64,000 nucleotides of DNA from Peptococcaceae bacterium UBA7702 (GTDB taxonomy: Bacteria > Bacillota > Dehalobacteriia > UBA7702): assembly GCA_002482535.1 (NCBI GenBank), contig DLGE01000007.1, positions 124,001 through 188,000 on the forward strand, in the 5' to 3' direction. The stretch's first letter is position 1, and every line of letters begins with the position of its first letter. Made by a program: the position numbers and the translations under genes. Of this stretch, positions 43,215-51,092 are shown piece by piece. Below the pieces are notes generated by a model. That model was not told where the DNA came from. It did no database searches and was given only the letters and a program-made list of their open reading frames with translations.

Positions 43215-43410
43215 CAATATCCCCTTGGGGATATTGTAACACACTGTAGACAACTGCGCGTAAACGGGTTTTTGGTCTACAAAATGATAGGCTGCCGAGA
43301 AAGGATTCGTCTTTTCGGGCAAATATCAACGGAATTTGCTGCCGGATATTCACCGCGTATCAGACTTTATCGTCAGCCTAAAACGATATCCCTTCGCGGA
43401 TATCGTTTTT
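43215..43410. repeat. MITE-like intergenic repeat, copy B
   Basis: Bordered by hairpins CAATATCCCCTTGGGGATAT (left, 43215-43236) and GATATCC...GGATATC (right, 43381-43410), which share the ATATCC core. Inverted repeats AGGCTGCCGAGAAAG (43289-43303) and the complement of AGGCTGACGATAAAG (43365-43379). The left arm (43244-43288, with a TGTAGAC / GTCTACA stem) matches the left arm of copy A. The outer hairpins may act as terminators for arsR and as part of the permease leader. Confidence 0.7.
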
Positions 43411-43437
43411 TGCTATGACTTCCGGAGAGATGTTTTT

Positions 43438-44355
43438 ATGCTGCAAAACAAACAAGTCCTCTATATTTTTCTCATCATATTACAAGGATTGATCTTCGGC
43501 ATCGGCAATCCCATTACGACAATCGCCTACGAAAGCGTTACGCCCTTTTGGTGCATGGCCATTCGCTTTGTCATCGCCGCCGGCATCCTCCTCCTCATCG
43601 CCGGGAGATCCGCTTGGCAGGAATTAAAAAATACGCGTCCCGTAAACTGGTTGCCGGCCTCGATCAGCATGGCTTTGGCTTATATTACGTCCAATCTGGC
43701 CTTAAAATATACCGACGTCACCATCGTCGGCTTTTTAATGTCGCTATCTGTGGTCTTCACGCCCCTCCTCGCTCTCTTCATCCTCCGCCGCCGTTACAGC
43801 ATCGCCGTCCTGCCGGCACAGTTTTTGGCCATCGTCGGTCTTTATTTGCTATGCAGCGGCGGCGGCGGCTTCCATTTCGGCTGGGGTGAATTACTGGCCA
43901 TCCTCTGCTCCCTCTGCATGGCCGGTTCCCTCGTCTGGGCCGAAGACGGTCTGGCCTATCTGTCGCCGCTGACCATCACCGTGACCCAGCTGGTGATCTC
44001 CGCGATTCTCGCCGTCGGCGGGGCGCTGCTTTTCGAACCCACGGTGACGTTTTCCGCCATCACGCCGGCAGCCTGGTGGGTGATCCTCTACTTGGCAATT
44101 TTAAGTTCCATCGTCTCCTATTTTCTGCAAAATGCCGCCTTAGAACATATTTCTTCGGGAATTGTCGCCCTGACTCAATGTTTTGAGCCGGTCTTCACCG
44201 CCGCCGCCGCTTTCCTTATTCTGGGAGAGCAGCTTACTTTCGTCGGCTGGGGCGGCGCGGCATTGATCCTGCTCTGCATCGTCTACGGCAATTACATCGA
44301 AATGAGGGTCTTAGCTCTATCGGCATTGGGAAAAGCCGACGCCCCACCGTTATAA
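43438..44355 (+). CDS. EamA/DMT-family transporter
   Basis: A 305-residue permease with ten membrane segments in two EamA repeats: GLIFGIGNPITTIAYESVTP, KYTDVTIVGFLMSLSVVFTP ending the first repeat, and LEHISSGIVALTQCFEPVFT ending the second. The ATG at 43438 follows GGAGAG by 9 nt; the longer frame is rejected because it would read through the repeat. Likely export of amino acids or metabolites. It follows arsR and may be its target. Confidence 0.87.
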   Translation: MLQNKQVLYIFLIILQGLIFGIGNPITTIAYESVTPFWCMAIRFVIAAGILLLIAGRSAWQELKNTRPVNWLPASISMALAYITSNLALKYTDVTIVGFLMSLSVVFTPLLALFILRRRYSIAVLPAQFLAIVGLYLLCSGGGGFHFGWGELLAILCSLCMAGSLVWAEDGLAYLSPLTITVTQLVISAILAVGGALLFEPTVTFSAITPAAWWVILYLAILSSIVSYFLQNAALEHISSGIVALTQCFEPVFTAAAAFLILGEQLTFVGWGGAALILLCIVYGNYIEMRVLALSALGKADAPPL

Positions 44356-44377
44356 CGAAATACGCTACGGCCATTAC

Positions 44378-44430
44378 AAAAAGCGGGTGTGCCAAAAGTC
44401 ACTTTAAGACTTTTGGCACACCCGCTTTTT
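44378..44430. terminator. Bidirectional terminator with a 23-bp perfect stem
   Basis: The stem with GCGGGTGTGCC and GGCACACCCGC cores has A and T runs on the two sides, between convergent genes. Confidence 0.9.
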
Positions 44431-44440
44431 CTCAGATTTC

Positions 44441-45172
44441 TCACATATGAAAACCGCCGTTGATATTCAGCACTTCCCCGGTGATAAAGGTGTCTTCCGC
44501 CAAAAACAGGGCGGCGGCGGCAACATCCTGGGGCAGTCCGATGATGCCCAAGGGCGTTTCTTCGAGCACCACTTCGCGGTCGGCAGCGCATAATGTAGCG
44601 GTCATATCCGTTTCAATAACCCCGGGAGCGATACAGTTCACCTGAATCCCCGAAGGCGCCATTTCTTTGGCCAAGGCTTTGGTGAAACCGATGAGTCCCG
44701 CTTTGGCCGCGGAATAGTGGACTTCACAAGCGCCACCGGTGACGCCCCAGATCGAGGAAATGTTGATGATCTTCCCTTTTTTTTGCCGGATCATAGGAGG
44801 CAGTACCCTGTGGCTGCAAAGAAAGGCGGATTTTAGGTTTACCGTCATCATGGTATCCCAATCTTCTTCCGTCAAGTCGATGAATTGTTTTGTTTGGGCA
44901 ATGCCGGCATTGTTGATCAAAATATCCACGTCCCCGGCGGCTTCCATCAGCCGCTTCACATCTTCTGTCTGTGAGACGTCGCCGTAAAGGGGTACCACCA
45001 GATGACCGTCGCTTGCCGCGGTCTCGGCGAGTAAGCGGAGAGGCTCCAAATGATGGTGATAATTGGCGTAGACGAAATAGCCCTTTTGGGCGAATAACGC
45101 GGCCATGGCATAGCCGATGCCCCGGGAGGCTCCCGTGATCAAAACCTTTGTTTTGCTATTTTCTTGTTCCAT
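44441..45172 (-). CDS. Short-chain dehydrogenase/reductase (FabG-like)
   Basis: A 243-residue SDR enzyme. NAD(P)-binding TGASRGIGYAMA at residue 14, NNAG at about 90, catalytic Ser in ISSIWG and YSAAKAG (Tyr-x-x-x-Lys), and the C-terminal SPGV-like APGVIETDM. Similar to 3-oxoacyl-ACP reductase; the substrate is not certain outside a fatty-acid cluster. It is the last gene of a minus-strand group with NUDIX and DUF6125 genes. Confidence 0.9.
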   Translation of the reverse strand: MEQENSKTKVLITGASRGIGYAMAALFAQKGYFVYANYHHHLEPLRLLAETAASDGHLVVPLYGDVSQTEDVKRLMEAAGDVDILINNAGIAQTKQFIDLTEEDWDTMMTVNLKSAFLCSHRVLPPMIRQKKGKIINISSIWGVTGGACEVHYSAAKAGLIGFTKALAKEMAPSGIQVNCIAPGVIETDMTATLCAADREVVLEETPLGIIGLPQDVAAAALFLAEDTFITGEVLNINGGFHM

Positions 45173-45246
45173 GGTTCTTTTTCCTTTGCGCTTTTTGGTT
45201 CTTGCCGTTTCACCGGCTTTGCCGCGCAGATCAAAAAGAGCGTCCC

Positions 45247-45819
45247 TTAGGACATCGCATCCACGCGGCGGAGGAGCTTCTGATAGATCTTCTGCATGTG
45301 CTTTTCCGTTGGGTCCTTCTGCACCGTGGCGACGTCGCGCCAGGCGACGCCGATGTTTTCGTCGGGTTTCACCTTTAGGGGCTGATGCTGAGGGGCTTCG
45401 AAAAAATAGGTGACGTTAAGGTGCAAATGGGAGGATACGTATGTTCCCCGCTTTTCATGGCCTTGCACGCCGATGATTTCCAGGGAAAGCGGCGTTGGCA
45501 TCATGAGGCGAAATTCTTTTAACCCTGTTTCCTCCGTTAGCTCTCTTTCAGCCACGGAGATCAGATTCTGATCGCCGTCGGCGTGTCCCCCCACCCAGGA
45601 CCAAGCCTGATAAATGTTATGGAAAACCATCAACACCTGATCGCGGCGGGAATTCATCGTCCAGGCGGAAACGGTAACATGCAGCAAGGGGTTTTTTCGG
45701 GTCAACAAGTCATCAAACGCCGTCAAATAAAAAAGCATGGCCTCTTTATCCCGATGTTCCTGCATACAGCTGGGTTCAAAGGATTCGATTAAGCCCATGA
45801 GTTGAGCCGATTCTTTCAA
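45247..45819 (-). CDS. NUDIX hydrolase
   Basis: A 190-residue NUDIX protein. The box spans GHADGDQNLISVAE and RELTEETGL; the REUxEExGU part is canonical, but the first Glu of the box is replaced by Gln (position 8 before the Arg). The N-terminal DLLTRKNPLLHVTVSAWTMN is shared with putative NTP or sugar-nucleotide hydrolases. It lies between the SDR gene and the DUF6125 gene on the minus strand; the substrate is unknown. Confidence 0.85.
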   Translation of the reverse strand: MKESAQLMGLIESFEPSCMQEHRDKEAMLFYLTAFDDLLTRKNPLLHVTVSAWTMNSRRDQVLMVFHNIYQAWSWVGGHADGDQNLISVAERELTEETGLKEFRLMMPTPLSLEIIGVQGHEKRGTYVSSHLHLNVTYFFEAPQHQPLKVKPDENIGVAWRDVATVQKDPTEKHMQKIYQKLLRRVDAMS

Positions 45820-45846
45820 TTGATTCTTTCCCCTCTTCTTCTTTGT

Positions 45847-46368
45847 TTATTTGAGTGTAAATTTCCAGACACAGGCATAACGCTCATCAGTGAGATCCGG
45901 GTAACAACTGAGACATTCCGTTTCAATCCGCTCATCAATGGTTCTGGCAAACCCCGCGTATTCAATCATACCCACGGATTTACAGGGATGGAAAGCCATC
46001 CCCTTGCGGGCTCGGGCCGTCTGCACCCGGCAGGCATGGACCCGGTAGATCAAGGTATCACCTTCGATTTCCACGGAATCCTCGTTCAACGGCGCATACA
46101 TACGAAACCTCAGGGCCTGGCCCAAACCACAGAGCCCGCCCCGTTCCGGCAGACCCAAAAACCCCTTGATCCGCTTGGCCTCAACCACGGTATACCGGGC
46201 CCAGGCCGCCGCATCGTGCTCCATAGCCTCATCCATCCCGTATTTTTCCTCGATGGACTGAAACCAAACCCCGTCCATGGCCAGCCAATTTTTAGAAAAA
46301 TCTGCAATCAGTTCCAAAAGCTTCTCTTTCGGCAATTCCGCAATAGATTCATATTCCAAACGCTCCAT
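45847..46368 (-). CDS. DUF6125-family protein
   Basis: A 173-residue protein of unknown function. The order KNWLAMDGVWFQSIEEKYG, then CRVQTARARKG with HPCKSVGMIEYAGFARTID and the Cys pair ECLSCYPD, fits the DUF6125 family, which may bind a metal or cluster through its Cys residues. No catalytic role is known. It heads the minus-strand group DUF6125-NUDIX-SDR; the gaps between them are short (27 and 74 bp). Confidence 0.72.
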   Translation of the reverse strand: MERLEYESIAELPKEKLLELIADFSKNWLAMDGVWFQSIEEKYGMDEAMEHDAAAWARYTVVEAKRIKGFLGLPERGGLCGLGQALRFRMYAPLNEDSVEIEGDTLIYRVHACRVQTARARKGMAFHPCKSVGMIEYAGFARTIDERIETECLSCYPDLTDERYACVWKFTLK

Positions 46369-46579
46369 CTTTTCACCTTCTTAATGTTTTTGTAGATAAT
46401 ATATATAAAAAACGTTACACGCCTTTTATAAATTTATTTTATCACAACTATCGCCATTGTCAAAATTGTTTGTTTTTTAAAGAGTAAAAAAGCCAGACAA
46501 TCAGCGGCATAGACCGCCACAAACACCGAAACTAAACGCCAGATCATTCCCATTGCTTTTATCAACGTTAAAATGTCAA

Positions 46580-46608
46580 TTGTCATTTTAAGGGCTCCAT
46601 GCTAAAAT
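46580..46608 (+). promoter_or_regulatory. Promoter of the U32 peptidase gene
   Basis: TTGTCA (46580-46585), 17-bp spacer, TAAAAT (46603-46608). Transcription would begin only about 15 nt upstream of the start codon. The rest of the gap (46369-46579) holds no gene. Confidence 0.65.
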
Positions 46609-46630
46609 AAAGGAGAATGCGAGGTTGCTC

Positions 46631-48478
46631 ATGCTTGAATTATTAGCGCCCGCCGGCAATTTGGAAACGCTGAAAGCCGCCTTGGATAAAGGCGCCGACG
46701 CCGTTTATGTCGGAGGCAAACAATACCATATGCGGCTTTTGCGCGACGATTTTCACTTTGACGATTATACATTGCGTCTTGCCGTGGAAACGGCCCACGG
46801 AGCCGGCAAGAAACTCTACGTTACCGTCAACAGCCTGATTTTTGAGGACGAACTGAACGCGTTACGGGAATATCTCCTCTTTTTACAGGAACTCCAGGTA
46901 GATGCTTTGATCGTACAGGATTTGGGCTTACTTAAAGTCGCGTCGGAGCTGGAGCTGACCGTGGCGCGGCACAGCTCCGTTCAGATGGGGGCGAACAACG
47001 CGGAGACCCTACGGGCATTACAGGCAATGGGTATCAGCCGAGCCGTGCTATCACGCAATGTAACTTTGGCGGAAATCGCCGCCATCCACGAGCAATGCGA
47101 TATGGAGCTTGAATATTTCATTCACGGCGATGCCTGCGTCAGCCACGAGGGGCAATGCCGGCTTTCCGGTTTTGCGGCCATGAGCGGCAACCGCGGCAGC
47201 TGCCTGAAACCGTGCCGCTGGCATTATACTCTTTGCGACGGGGAATCTTCCGGCTATCTCCTGGCCCAGAAGGATCTCGCGCTGATCGACGCCATCAACG
47301 ATCTGGCCGCCGCCGGCGTCACCAGCCTAAAAATCGAGGGCCGTATGCGGGAAAGCGCCTACATTGCCCATCTCGTATCCGTCTATCGGGAAGCCATTGA
47401 CCGCACAGCGGCCAAAGAAGAGCTCAAAGAGGATCTTTTGAGACACCGGATCCGGGATTTTTGCAGTGGCGGTCTCTACCGTGAGATCCGCCGCGCCGAC
47501 ATGGGGACAAGCGGTGAACGCGAACCCGGTTTTGTCAGCAAAGATCACCGTTTTCGTACCATAGACCATATGCCACCGCCAAAGCCGCCAGCGCCCTCCG
47601 GGAAGAAGCTGCCAGTGCCGCAGCTTGCGGTCAAAGTACACGACCTAAAAACCTTAACCGCGGCGGCAAAGGCCGAGGCCAAGGCCCTCACCGTACCCTT
47701 GGTCCCCTTTTACCAGCATTTCTTTGATTGGACAGAAAAAGCCCTATGCGAAGCCGCGTCCATTGCCCACGGCCACGGGGCGAAACTCCGTTTGGAATTG
47801 CCCCTTGTCCTCACAGAAAAGAACGCTTCCTATCGTCAGCGCTATCTTAAAGCACAGCGGGCCTGTGGCGGAGACGCGTTCATCGTCCACGACCTGGGTT
47901 CTCTAAGCTACTTTACCCGGGCGGGAGAGGTCTCCCTCATTGCCGGAGAGGGACTGAACCTCGCCAATCATCAGGCCATTGCCGCGGCGCTGGCCGCCGG
48001 GGCTGAATCTGCCGTACTCTCTACAGAGCTTTGCCCTGTTGATTTAAAGGATCTGGTCCGCAATCAACCGACGGAGATCTTGATCCAAGGCCCCCTCTGC
48101 GGCATAGTCAGCGACCTTTGCTTGCTGACGGACAAAGTCTGCCCGCCGGAGAAACGCGCCTGTAAAGATAAAACGCTGTTTTTGACAGATGATATTCATC
48201 AGCGATACCGGATCATGACGGACTGCTTTTGTCAAAGTCACCTTTTCACACCCTTTGAACGCTGCGCCCTCGCTGAACTGCCATCCATTGCCGCGGCAGG
48301 AGTAAAAACCGTCGCCATTGACGCCACTTTTTACGACGCGGCGACCACCGCCGCGATCACCGAAATTTACCGAAACGCTTTGGCCGCGACAGCGAATGGT
48401 AAATCGATGGAGACTATGCTGAATGCCATAGAGGAACTGGTCAAACAACCCCTGGCCCCGCTTTTTGCCGAAAAATAA
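46631..48478 (+). CDS. U32-family peptidase
   Basis: A 615-residue protein of the U32 peptidase family, whose members act in collagen breakdown, 23S rRNA hydroxylation or tRNA modification. Recognised blocks: LLAPAGNLETLKAALDKGAD at the N-terminus, and the Fe-S or metal-linked Cys cluster DACVSHEGQCRLSGFAAMSGNRGSCLKPC, followed by TSLKIEGRMR. The length with a C-terminal extension of about 270 residues fits the long subgroup. The ATG at 46631 follows GAGG closely; a TTG six bases earlier has the better RBS spacing and is an alternative. Confidence 0.88.
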   Translation: MLELLAPAGNLETLKAALDKGADAVYVGGKQYHMRLLRDDFHFDDYTLRLAVETAHGAGKKLYVTVNSLIFEDELNALREYLLFLQELQVDALIVQDLGLLKVASELELTVARHSSVQMGANNAETLRALQAMGISRAVLSRNVTLAEIAAIHEQCDMELEYFIHGDACVSHEGQCRLSGFAAMSGNRGSCLKPCRWHYTLCDGESSGYLLAQKDLALIDAINDLAAAGVTSLKIEGRMRESAYIAHLVSVYREAIDRTAAKEELKEDLLRHRIRDFCSGGLYREIRRADMGTSGEREPGFVSKDHRFRTIDHMPPPKPPAPSGKKLPVPQLAVKVHDLKTLTAAAKAEAKALTVPLVPFYQHFFDWTEKALCEAASIAHGHGAKLRLELPLVLTEKNASYRQRYLKAQRACGGDAFIVHDLGSLSYFTRAGEVSLIAGEGLNLANHQAIAAALAAGAESAVLSTELCPVDLKDLVRNQPTEILIQGPLCGIVSDLCLLTDKVCPPEKRACKDKTLFLTDDIHQRYRIMTDCFCQSHLFTPFERCALAELPSIAAAGVKTVAIDATFYDAATTAAITEIYRNALAATANGKSMETMLNAIEELVKQPLAPLFAEK

Positions 48479-48488
48479 AAGAAAACAA

Positions 48489-48743
48489 GAGGGTGTCCCG
48501 CAAGTCATTTTATGACTTCTGGGACACCCTCAGGTCGTCGAGAAAGTCTGATACACGGCGAACCCTTTGGCCCACGACAGCTTGAGTACCTCCATGTACA
48601 CGGCGGAGCCGCAGGCCAAAGCGTTCACGTCCGACCCTTAACCTTAGGAAAGGCCGGAGGGCTTTTCAAGGTTAAGGTAGTGCCCTTCGGCAACAAATGC
48701 CGTAGGTATTTGTCCGAAAAGGTTAAGCCTTTCTCGACAACCT
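48489..48743. repeat. MITE-like intergenic repeat, copy C
   Basis: Starts with a hairpin (48489-48530, arms AGGGTGTCCC / GGGACACCCT) that also ends the U32 gene. Inverted repeats: AGGTCGTCGAGAAAG (48532-48546) and the complement of AGGTTGTCGAGAAAG (48729-48743), 14 of 15 identical. Positions 48541-48633 match the complement of copy A (3700s-3880s) nearly base for base; about 90 bp before the right end are unique to this copy. The right-hand hairpin is missing. Confidence 0.72.
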
Positions 48744-48789
48744 CTTTTATGTATGAAACGATTTTAAAAACCTGTTTCCGTAAGGCCTG

Positions 48790-49941
48790 TTACCGCAGAT
48801 CGTCACAATACGCGCTCTCGATGATTTCCTCCACCTCTTCCACGGTGGGTTGCACGGTATTGGTGGCTAAAGTCGGGTCTGTCATGGCCATAGCGGCCAA
48901 AGCAGGAATGTCGGCGGCGCTGAAACCGACCTCCCGCAAAGTGGGGATCTTGGCGGCGCGGACCAGCCCGTAAAAATGACCCACCACTTGTTTTGCGGCA
49001 AGGGATTGATCGCTAAAACCGCAGGCCACACCGAGATCGGCAATGCGCTCTGGGATGATCTGCCGGTGAAAATCCATGACGTAAGGCATGAACAGACCTA
49101 CGGCCTGGCCGTGAGGAAGGGGGCAGATATTTTCCAGCTGAAACCCGATGCTGTGGATCAAACCCAGGCCGCTGTTGGAAAAGGCGTATCCCGCCAAAGC
49201 CGCGGCCCAACACATGTCGGTACGTCCGTCAAGATCGCGGGGTTCTTCGAGCACCGTCAGGAAAGACCGGTCAACGAGGCTTACGGACTGCAACGCCAAA
49301 CCGTCGGTAAAAGGATTGTGATTCACAGCACAATAGGCTTCCACCGCGTGGCTCAAAGCGTCCATACCTGTGGCCGCCGTAACTTCAGCGGGAAGATCCT
49401 GCATGAGATAGGGGTCACTGACGGCAAAAGCCACGAGACAATGATGATCGATGGAAACCGCTTTCGTGTGCTTTTCCCGATCGGTCAAAACAAAAGCCTG
49501 GGTCACTTCGGAACCGGTACCCGCCGTGGTATTCACGGCGATCACCGGCGCTCCTTGATGCACCGTACGGTTGAGGCCGATATAATGCTGAATCGAACCG
49601 CCGTTGGCTGCTACCAAAGAAGCGCCTTTGGCCACGTCGATGGGGGAACCGCCGCCGACGGCGATCAAATGGTCGCATTTCTTTTCCGCGTAAAGCGCCG
49701 CGGCAGCATCTACCGTAGCGGCGTCGGGGTTGGGAATCACCCGGTCAAAAACGTAATAAGGAATCCCCGCCTTTTTCAGTACTTCCGTCACGGCGGCTGT
49801 GACAGGGGACGACGCCAAAAAGGCGTCGGTGACAATTAAGGCGCAGGTAAGATTGGCTTCTTTTATAAAGTCGGCAATGGCCTGAATGCTGCCGGGGCCG
49901 ACGGCAAAACGGGGCGGATAAAAGAGTTCGGTATAGTCCAT
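48790..49941 (-). CDS. Iron-containing alcohol dehydrogenase
   Basis: A 383-residue Fe-dependent dehydrogenase. NAD-binding GGGSPIDVAKG near residue 95, TTAGTGSEVT at about 140, and the metal-ligand set including GMDALSHAVEAY, GLIHSIGFQLENICPLPHGQ. It interconverts an alcohol or aldehyde; such enzymes occur with ethanolamine, propanediol or methylamine use, but no partner here fixes the substrate. No close neighbour shares its operon. Confidence 0.92.
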   Translation of the reverse strand: MDYTELFYPPRFAVGPGSIQAIADFIKEANLTCALIVTDAFLASSPVTAAVTEVLKKAGIPYYVFDRVIPNPDAATVDAAAALYAEKKCDHLIAVGGGSPIDVAKGASLVAANGGSIQHYIGLNRTVHQGAPVIAVNTTAGTGSEVTQAFVLTDREKHTKAVSIDHHCLVAFAVSDPYLMQDLPAEVTAATGMDALSHAVEAYCAVNHNPFTDGLALQSVSLVDRSFLTVLEEPRDLDGRTDMCWAAALAGYAFSNSGLGLIHSIGFQLENICPLPHGQAVGLFMPYVMDFHRQIIPERIADLGVACGFSDQSLAAKQVVGHFYGLVRAAKIPTLREVGFSAADIPALAAMAMTDPTLATNTVQPTVEEVEEIIESAYCDDLR

Positions 49942-49990
49942 GATGATTTTCCTTTGTTGATTCCCTTTGTTTTCGCTGGCGCGGATTTTC

Positions 49991-50851
49991 TTATTTCGCC
50001 GGTTTTTTTGTGGCGAATAGAATGCCCAGGGTATTGGGGCCGCAATGGCTGGAAATGGTGCAGCTGGCTTTGGTCTCTATCACACGGTCGAAGGGCATGA
50101 CACTGTCAATGGTTTCCTTCACGAGGTCAACGATGGCGGTATCGATGCTGGAATAAGTAATAAAAACCTTATCGGTGAGAATATCGTCGTACTGTGCCAA
50201 TGTATCTTTGACGTATTTTGTCAATACTTTGCTGAGACTGCCACGGTACTTTTTACCCACCTGCATACCGCCGGTGCTGTTGTCCACGACAATGCAGGGT
50301 TTAATATTCAAAAGGTTGGCGGAAAGCGCCGCCACCGAAGAGCAACGGCCCCCGGCATGGAGGAATTCTAAGGTATCCAGGATGAAGCTGCCGTGATAGC
50401 GGCGGCTATTTTCATTGAAATACCCTTGCACCGCGGCGGCACTCATACCGTCGTCCAGCATTTTTCTGGCGTCGATGACCTGAAGGCCGATGGCTCCCGA
50501 AAGATTGCAGGAATTGATGGGATAAACATGTCCCAGTTCTTCTCCGGCGAGGACGCAGTTTTGATAAGAACTGGAAAGGGCGCCGCCAAGGCAGAAATGG
50601 AGAACCTCATGACCTTGTTCCACCCACGGTCTGAAATAATCCAGGTATTCTTCGGTATTGATGGCTGAGGTCTTGGGTAAAACCTTTTTTTCATGGTAAA
50701 GGCGGAAGATCTCCGGCGGTGTGATGTTGACATTGTCAATATATTCTCGATCTCCGATATGGATATGATACGGTATGGTACTGACTTGAAATTCCAAAAG
50801 TAATGCTTCGCTTAAATCACAGGTGCGATCCGCACTAAGGATAACGGCCAT
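49991..50851 (-). CDS. DegV-family protein (fatty acid binding)
   Basis: A 286-residue protein of the DegV family, which binds fatty acids for the FakA/FakB kinase system in Bacillota. The start at 50851 follows GGGGAGAAAAT, and the protein opens AVILSADRTCDLSEALL. Stretches HFCLGGALSSSYQN and GLQVIDAR, with DTLEFLHAGGRCSSVAALSA, are typical. A partner FakA kinase is not in the window. It is 50 bp from the Fe-ADH gene and may be transcribed ahead of it. Confidence 0.88.
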   Translation of the reverse strand: MAVILSADRTCDLSEALLLEFQVSTIPYHIHIGDREYIDNVNITPPEIFRLYHEKKVLPKTSAINTEEYLDYFRPWVEQGHEVLHFCLGGALSSSYQNCVLAGEELGHVYPINSCNLSGAIGLQVIDARKMLDDGMSAAAVQGYFNENSRRYHGSFILDTLEFLHAGGRCSSVAALSANLLNIKPCIVVDNSTGGMQVGKKYRGSLSKVLTKYVKDTLAQYDDILTDKVFITYSSIDTAIVDLVKETIDSVMPFDRVIETKASCTISSHCGPNTLGILFATKKPAK

Positions 50852-51022
50852 ATTTTCTCCCCTCTTGTTCACGATCGTTACAAGACGATATCGCTTCTTC
50901 TTATCATAGCACATTTCATAAATGAAAGAAATGCTTTTACTTTATTTTTTTAAGAATGATCCGCCGCCAGGGATATCGTCTACGGTTGACGGATCCTTTT
51001 TAAGTTCCCTTTTGGCCGTAGA

Positions 51023-51054
51023 AATGCGGTTCCTGTTTAAGCAGGAACCGCATT
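51023..51054 (-). terminator. Hairpin after the tandem methyltransferase gene
   Basis: Perfect 13-bp stem AATGCGGTTCCTG / CAGGAACCGCATT with a 6-nt loop; the T tract on the minus strand is short. The gap 50852-51092 contains nothing else. Confidence 0.65.
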
Positions 51055-51092
51055 GCTCATGGATCAAAGAGCCTTTGCTCTTTTTCTGCCGC

